DNA from: Haliotispira sp965263485
GTDB lineage: Bacteria > Spirochaetota > Spirochaetia > SP-2023
Direction of reading: 5' to 3'
Assembly: GCA_965263485.1 (NCBI GenBank)
Contig: CBDHHO010000004.1
Location: 1,302,001 to 1,366,000, forward strand
DNA: 64,000 bases
In this document: positions 60,195 through 64,000 of the stretch, piece after piece
Layout: every line of letters starts with the position of its first letter
Position numbering within the stretch: position 1 is the stretch's first letter
Notes under the pieces: generated by a model
What the model was told of the DNA's origin: nothing
Databases searched by the model: none
The model's input: only the letters and a program-made list of their open reading frames with translations
Position numbers and translations under genes: made by a program

Positions 60195-63100
60195 ATGTCT
60201 AAAAAAATCCTGGCTTTGGACTTGGGAATTGCATCTGTAGGTTGGGCCATCAGTGCCGACCCTTTGAAATGTGAGAGCGATCTTCATCACTGTGGGGTCC
60301 GAATATTCCACCCCGGAATGGAGAAAGGCAAAAGTGGTTACGAATCACGCACCGCGTTGCGCAGAACCAAGCGCGCGGCCCGGCGCTTATATGACCGGCG
60401 CCTGCGGCGAAAATTAGCTTTGCTGCACATTCTCGTCCAGCACGGGATGTGTCCCCTTCCAGCAGAGCAGCTGAAAGCGTGGCAAGCCAAGGCGAGGGGC
60501 CAGCAGGCTCCGTTTCCCGATGCGGGAGAGTTTATCCAGTGGCTGCGCCTTTGTCCTTACGAGCTGCGCTCCCGTGCCGCGAAACAGAAGGTCAGTGCGC
60601 CGGAATTGGGTCGGGCTCTGTACCATATCGCGCAGAGACGGGGATTCAAAAGTAACCGCAAGGATAGCTCCGACAAGCAGGGCAAAGATGTGGAGTTAAA
60701 CCAGCAGCAGAAGCTGGAACTGGAAGAGCGGGGAGTTCGCACTTTGGGGGAGTTGCTCTACTTGAAGAAACAGCACAGAGGCTTGCTGCGGTTCCGGCAT
60801 TCGGGAGAAGAGGAGAGTTTCGTTAAGTCTTCGCGCCTGACTTATGAGCAGGAATTTGAAATTATTGCGGATACTCAGGGCGTGGACGGGGAGCTGCGAA
60901 GACAGTTGCGTCAGGCATTGTTTTTTCAGCGGCCCCTGAAATCCCAGAAGCATCTGGTGGGGAAATGCGTCTTAGAACCGGAACGTCCCCGCAGTCCGAT
61001 TTCCGCAGTCGAGTGCGAAGAATTCGGGCTTTATCAGATATTGAACAATATCAAGGTTTTTCCGCAGGGGAAACAGGATGCCAGATTGCTCAGCGAGGAA
61101 GAAAAACAGCTGGTAATTCCTTTATTTCTACGCCAGAAACGCACTTTTCCGGCCGGTGATATCCAGAAATTCCTGAAAAAACAGCTCAAGGATAAGGAGC
61201 TGCGTATCAATTATCGACTAGATCAGAGTTTGACGACTTATCCCACGATGTCTTTGTTTGCCGGTATCTGGGGCACTAAGTGGCGGGAAGAGCTGCGCCG
61301 GGCCTATGAGCAAAACAGCGGGAAGCCGAAAACCTGCGAACAGGCCATTCAGGATGTCTGGCACGTGCTGTTCCACTTTGATGATTCGGAAAAATTGCGG
61401 GAATGGGGCCGCCAGAGACTGGGCTTTGAGGGAGAACTGCTGGATAAGTTTGCCTCAGCGAATCTCAAGGAGGGCTACAGCAAGTTGAGCCGCTATGCTT
61501 TGCAGAAAATTGTCCCTTATCTGAAACGCGGGCTTCGCTACCACGAGGCGGTGCAGGTGGCCAATCTGGACTCCGTGTTTCTCAAAGCGGGAAAGGAAAC
61601 CTTGTGGACGGAGCAGCAAGCTGAGATTGTAGAGGATTTTCTACAGGCACTGGAGCAAATTAAGGCGGAACGAGCTGGAATTTATGCCCGCAATCAGGAG
61701 ATCCAAAAGAAGCGCGAGGAACAGTATTTTGATAAGTCGGCAAAAGACAGTGGTGTGTATGCGCTCCAGAAATTTGAGGAAATGCCCAGCATCACAGCGA
61801 GGATCGGCGAGTTCCTGAACGGGAAATACCAGCTGCCGGAAGACTGTTGCGAGCAGCTGTACCACCATTCGGCGATCGAGATGTTCCCTGCGGTGAAGGC
61901 CAGTGAGAATCGTCTGGGCAGTCCCAGAAATGACGCTATCCGCAATCCTCTGGTGCTGCGGGCCCTGCATGAGCTGCGCCGCCTGGTCAACTGCCTGCTG
62001 GCCGAGGGGAAGATTGACAGCGAGACCCAGATTCTTGTCGAAATGTCCAATGAGGTGAATGACAACAATACCCGCAAGGGGATCGAAAGGTTCCAGAAGC
62101 AGCGTAAAGACCAGCGGGATGAGGCAGTGAAGGAGCTCAGCGGTCTGTTAAACAATTCCCACCCGCCGAGAGAGGATGAGATTCTGCGCTATATTTTGTG
62201 GAAGGAGCAGGACCGGATTTGTCTGTATACCGGCAAGCAGATCAGCGCAGCTCAGATGTTGAACGGAGGGCTTACGGATATTGAGCACACCTATCCGCTT
62301 TCGCGCGTGGGTAACGATGCCCGGGAGAACAAGACGCTGTGTTTTGCTGATTTTAACCGCAACAAGAAAGCTGAATTCTGCCCCAAAGAGCTGTATGAGA
62401 AAGGAATACTTCAAGAGGAGGAGATGGAACGGCGTCTGAAGGGCTGGAAGGAGAAGATGGACAGCCTGGAGAAGAAGATTGAGAGTGCCAAAAAAGCCAG
62501 CAAAGCAGCGGAATCCAGGGAGAAAAAGGATTTTGCAATTGTCCACAGGCATTGTCTGAGGATGGAGTTGGAGTATTGGAAGCGCAAATACAAGGCTTTT
62601 TTCAGTGAAATCCCCACTGGCTTTACGCAACGCAATCTGGTGGATGCCCGAGTTATCAACAAGTATGCCAAGGAGTACCTGAAGAGTTATTTCAAGCACG
62701 TCTATACGGCTCGGGGGGCTCAGGTATCTGAGTTTCGCAAGAAGCTGCTGAACTTGGCTCCGCGGCGCGACGAGGCCTTGCAGGAGGGGAAAGATGTCGC
62801 GCCAAAAGATCGTGATGAGCACAGCCATCATATGGTTGACGCTTTGTCTATGTGTTTTCTGCTTCCCTTTTTGCTGCAGAAGCAAGGAAGGGATATGGAG
62901 TTGAAGGATTTTTATCGGCTCTTATGGCGAAGGGAGCATTGTGATGACCGGGAGCGGCAGCGGATAGATGAGAAGCTCCCGACTCATCGCCGCAAATTGC
63001 TGGGTTGGAACGAAGATTTGCCCCTGGAGCAGTTCGTACAGCAGCGGCGTAAATCATTTCTGGTGAGTCACGAGAACCGGGTGAATTCGGAGTTGCGGGG

Positions 63101-64000
63101 CTTGAAGAAGCATTCAGCCCGCAGTCAACTGCACAAGGACACGTATTATGGTGCGATTAAACGCCCCAGATACGATGAAAAACAGCAGGTTTGCCGGGAT
63201 TCGGAAGGGCACGTGGAGTTCGAAGAAATCTTTGTCAAACGCAGCGATGTCGCAGACGTGCTGAATAAGTTTAAGGGCAAGGGGGACAGTAAGGACTTGA
63301 ATAATATTATCGATCCGATGCTGCGTCAGAGAGTCCAGGAGATACTGGAAGATGAGCAGGAATTCGATTTGTGCTGCCAGCAGGGTTATTTTGATTGGAA
63401 AGGGCAGAAGGTCTGGCGGCTGCGCATGCGGGAGGCGGGCAACTACCAGCCGATCCAGGAACATACCCCGATCGGGGACAGCTCGAAATACCAGAAGCAC
63501 CCCTACAAGCAGCATATTTATGCGGATTTGAGGAACAATCATCACGTGCAGATCTTCCTCCGCCCGGATGGGAAACTGGAGGAGGATATTTGCAGTTTCT
63601 GGGAACTGACTAAGCGGAGCAAGCGCAAGGAACCTCTATACAAGCAGGTTCCGGAAGGCTGGAAGCGGGTGGTCTGCATGCAGATCGGGAAGCTCTATCT
63701 GGCGGGGCTGGAAGAGCTGCAGCCGGGCTGGGAGCAGTGGGATGCCCGCAGGCAGGCACTGGGGTTGTGGCCTCATTTGTACCGTGTAGCTAAATTAAGT
63801 GCTGGAGATTACGCTTTTATCCGTCACAATATCGCCAGCACCTTCGATAGAATTCCTAAAGAGCAGGTTCGGTCAAAATTTCAAGGTCTCGACAAAAACG
63901 GCAAGAAATTTTCCGGTCCGGACGGCATGAGACTATCGAGCCTTCCTAATGTGCAGAAACTTAATCTGTGCGAGGTGCGGATTGGCCCCAGCGGGCTCTT
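60195..64000 (+). CDS. cas9: CRISPR-associated endonuclease Cas9 (type II, II-C-like), 3' end outside window
   Basis: RNA-guided double-strand DNA nuclease. At least 1268 aa, probably complete but for the last residues. RuvC-I: KILALDLGIASVGWAI (Asp9). Arg-rich bridge helix: RTKRAARRLYDRRLRRKL. RuvC-II: ILVEMSNEVNDNN (Glu). HNH: DIEHTYPLSR with His, then FADFNRNKKAEF with Asn. RuvC-III: HSHHMVDALS with His and Asp. All catalytic positions are intact. AAAGGAAATATT precedes ATG 60195. Length and a compact REC lobe suggest II-C, though at the large end. No cas1/cas2 upstream; they may follow downstream. Confidence 0.96.
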   Translation, partial: MSKKILALDLGIASVGWAISADPLKCESDLHHCGVRIFHPGMEKGKSGYESRTALRRTKRAARRLYDRRLRRKLALLHILVQHGMCPLPAEQLKAWQAKARGQQAPFPDAGEFIQWLRLCPYELRSRAAKQKVSAPELGRALYHIAQRRGFKSNRKDSSDKQGKDVELNQQQKLELEERGVRTLGELLYLKKQHRGLLRFRHSGEEESFVKSSRLTYEQEFEIIADTQGVDGELRRQLRQALFFQRPLKSQKHLVGKCVLEPERPRSPISAVECEEFGLYQILNNIKVFPQGKQDARLLSEEEKQLVIPLFLRQKRTFPAGDIQKFLKKQLKDKELRINYRLDQSLTTYPTMSLFAGIWGTKWREELRRAYEQNSGKPKTCEQAIQDVWHVLFHFDDSEKLREWGRQRLGFEGELLDKFASANLKEGYSKLSRYALQKIVPYLKRGLRYHEAVQVANLDSVFLKAGKETLWTEQQAEIVEDFLQALEQIKAERAGIYARNQEIQKKREEQYFDKSAKDSGVYALQKFEEMPSITARIGEFLNGKYQLPEDCCEQLYHHSAIEMFPAVKASENRLGSPRNDAIRNPLVLRALHELRRLVNCLLAEGKIDSETQILVEMSNEVNDNNTRKGIERFQKQRKDQRDEAVKELSGLLNNSHPPREDEILRYILWKEQDRICLYTGKQISAAQMLNGGLTDIEHTYPLSRVGNDARENKTLCFADFNRNKKAEFCPKELYEKGILQEEEMERRLKGWKEKMDSLEKKIESAKKASKAAESREKKDFAIVHRHCLRMELEYWKRKYKAFFSEIPTGFTQRNLVDARVINKYAKEYLKSYFKHVYTARGAQVSEFRKKLLNLAPRRDEALQEGKDVAPKDRDEHSHHMVDALSMCFLLPFLLQKQGRDMELKDFYRLLWRREHCDDRERQRIDEKLPTHRRKLLGWNEDLPLEQFVQQRRKSFLVSHENRVNSELRGLKKHSARSQLHKDTYYGAIKRPRYDEKQQVCRDSEGHVEFEEIFVKRSDVADVLNKFKGKGDSKDLNNIIDPMLRQRVQEILEDEQEFDLCCQQGYFDWKGQKVWRLRMREAGNYQPIQEHTPIGDSSKYQKHPYKQHIYADLRNNHHVQIFLRPDGKLEEDICSFWELTKRSKRKEPLYKQVPEGWKRVVCMQIGKLYLAGLEELQPGWEQWDARRQALGLWPHLYRVAKLSAGDYAFIRHNIASTFDRIPKEQVRSKFQGLDKNGKKFSGPDGMRLSSLPNVQKLNLCEVRIGPSGL

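Overview
The window looks like chromosome of a spirochaete, probably Treponema/Spirochaeta-like (moderate confidence). The main clues are a class I lysyl-tRNA synthetase, a Maf/DUF115 protein, a PASTA-tailed FtsI-type penicillin-binding protein and a glucosyl-3-phosphoglycerate synthase. Housekeeping genes look GC-rich. They are separated by many short non-coding elements sharing one terminal inverted repeat (about GGGCACCTCTAAAAA). The same terminus bounds decayed IS5-type transposase genes here, so the short elements are most simply MITEs of that IS.

Layout. 1-3.6 kb: minus-strand fatty acid genes fabH-fabH-fabG-fabF (fabF cut by the window edge). 4-8 kb: zinc-binding lipoprotein, a lipoprotein whose 5' end carries a 7-bp tandem repeat (possible phase variation), and a thioredoxin-fold protein. 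8.4-11.6 kb: miaB-lysC (minus), with a perfect 44-bp palindrome inside lysC. 11.8-21.2 kb: PBP, DUF115 protein, then tyrS-uvrA-pgsA. 21.2-27.5 kb: periplasmic binding protein, IS debris, lysS, gpgS and an M20-type peptidase.

27.3-31.8 kb: an AT-rich cassette lies between two 563-bp direct repeats (27271-27833 and 31270-31832). It holds a near-consensus promoter, a 20-codon peptide gene, a 13-bp-stem hairpin, a MccB-like (ThiF/E1-fold) adenylating enzyme and an MFS exporter. The order is that of microcin C-type nucleotide-peptide antibiotic operons, but the peptide does not end in Asn and the mccB reading frame has a one-base shift near its 5' end.

32-48 kb: a second 7-bp-repeat locus, two CUT1-type carbohydrate ABC importers without ATPases, then a glycosidase block (GH110-like, GH4, GH95-like, GH36-like) interrupted by a fatty-acid desaturase gene. 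The enzymes suggest harvest of alpha-galactosylated and fucosylated glycans. 48-50.7 kb: dnaG and a small lipoprotein (minus). 51-58 kb: an amino-sugar locus with a divergent ABC importer, AgaS-type SIS protein, BadF/NagK-type kinase and GntR/UTRA regulator. 58-64 kb: IS remnant, tRNA-Ser(UGA), a MITE, an unknown membrane-anchored ORF, a predicted tracrRNA with its own promoter on the minus strand, and divergently a type II cas9 (II-C-like) that runs off the window with all nuclease motifs intact. No CRISPR array, cas1 or cas2 is inside the window.
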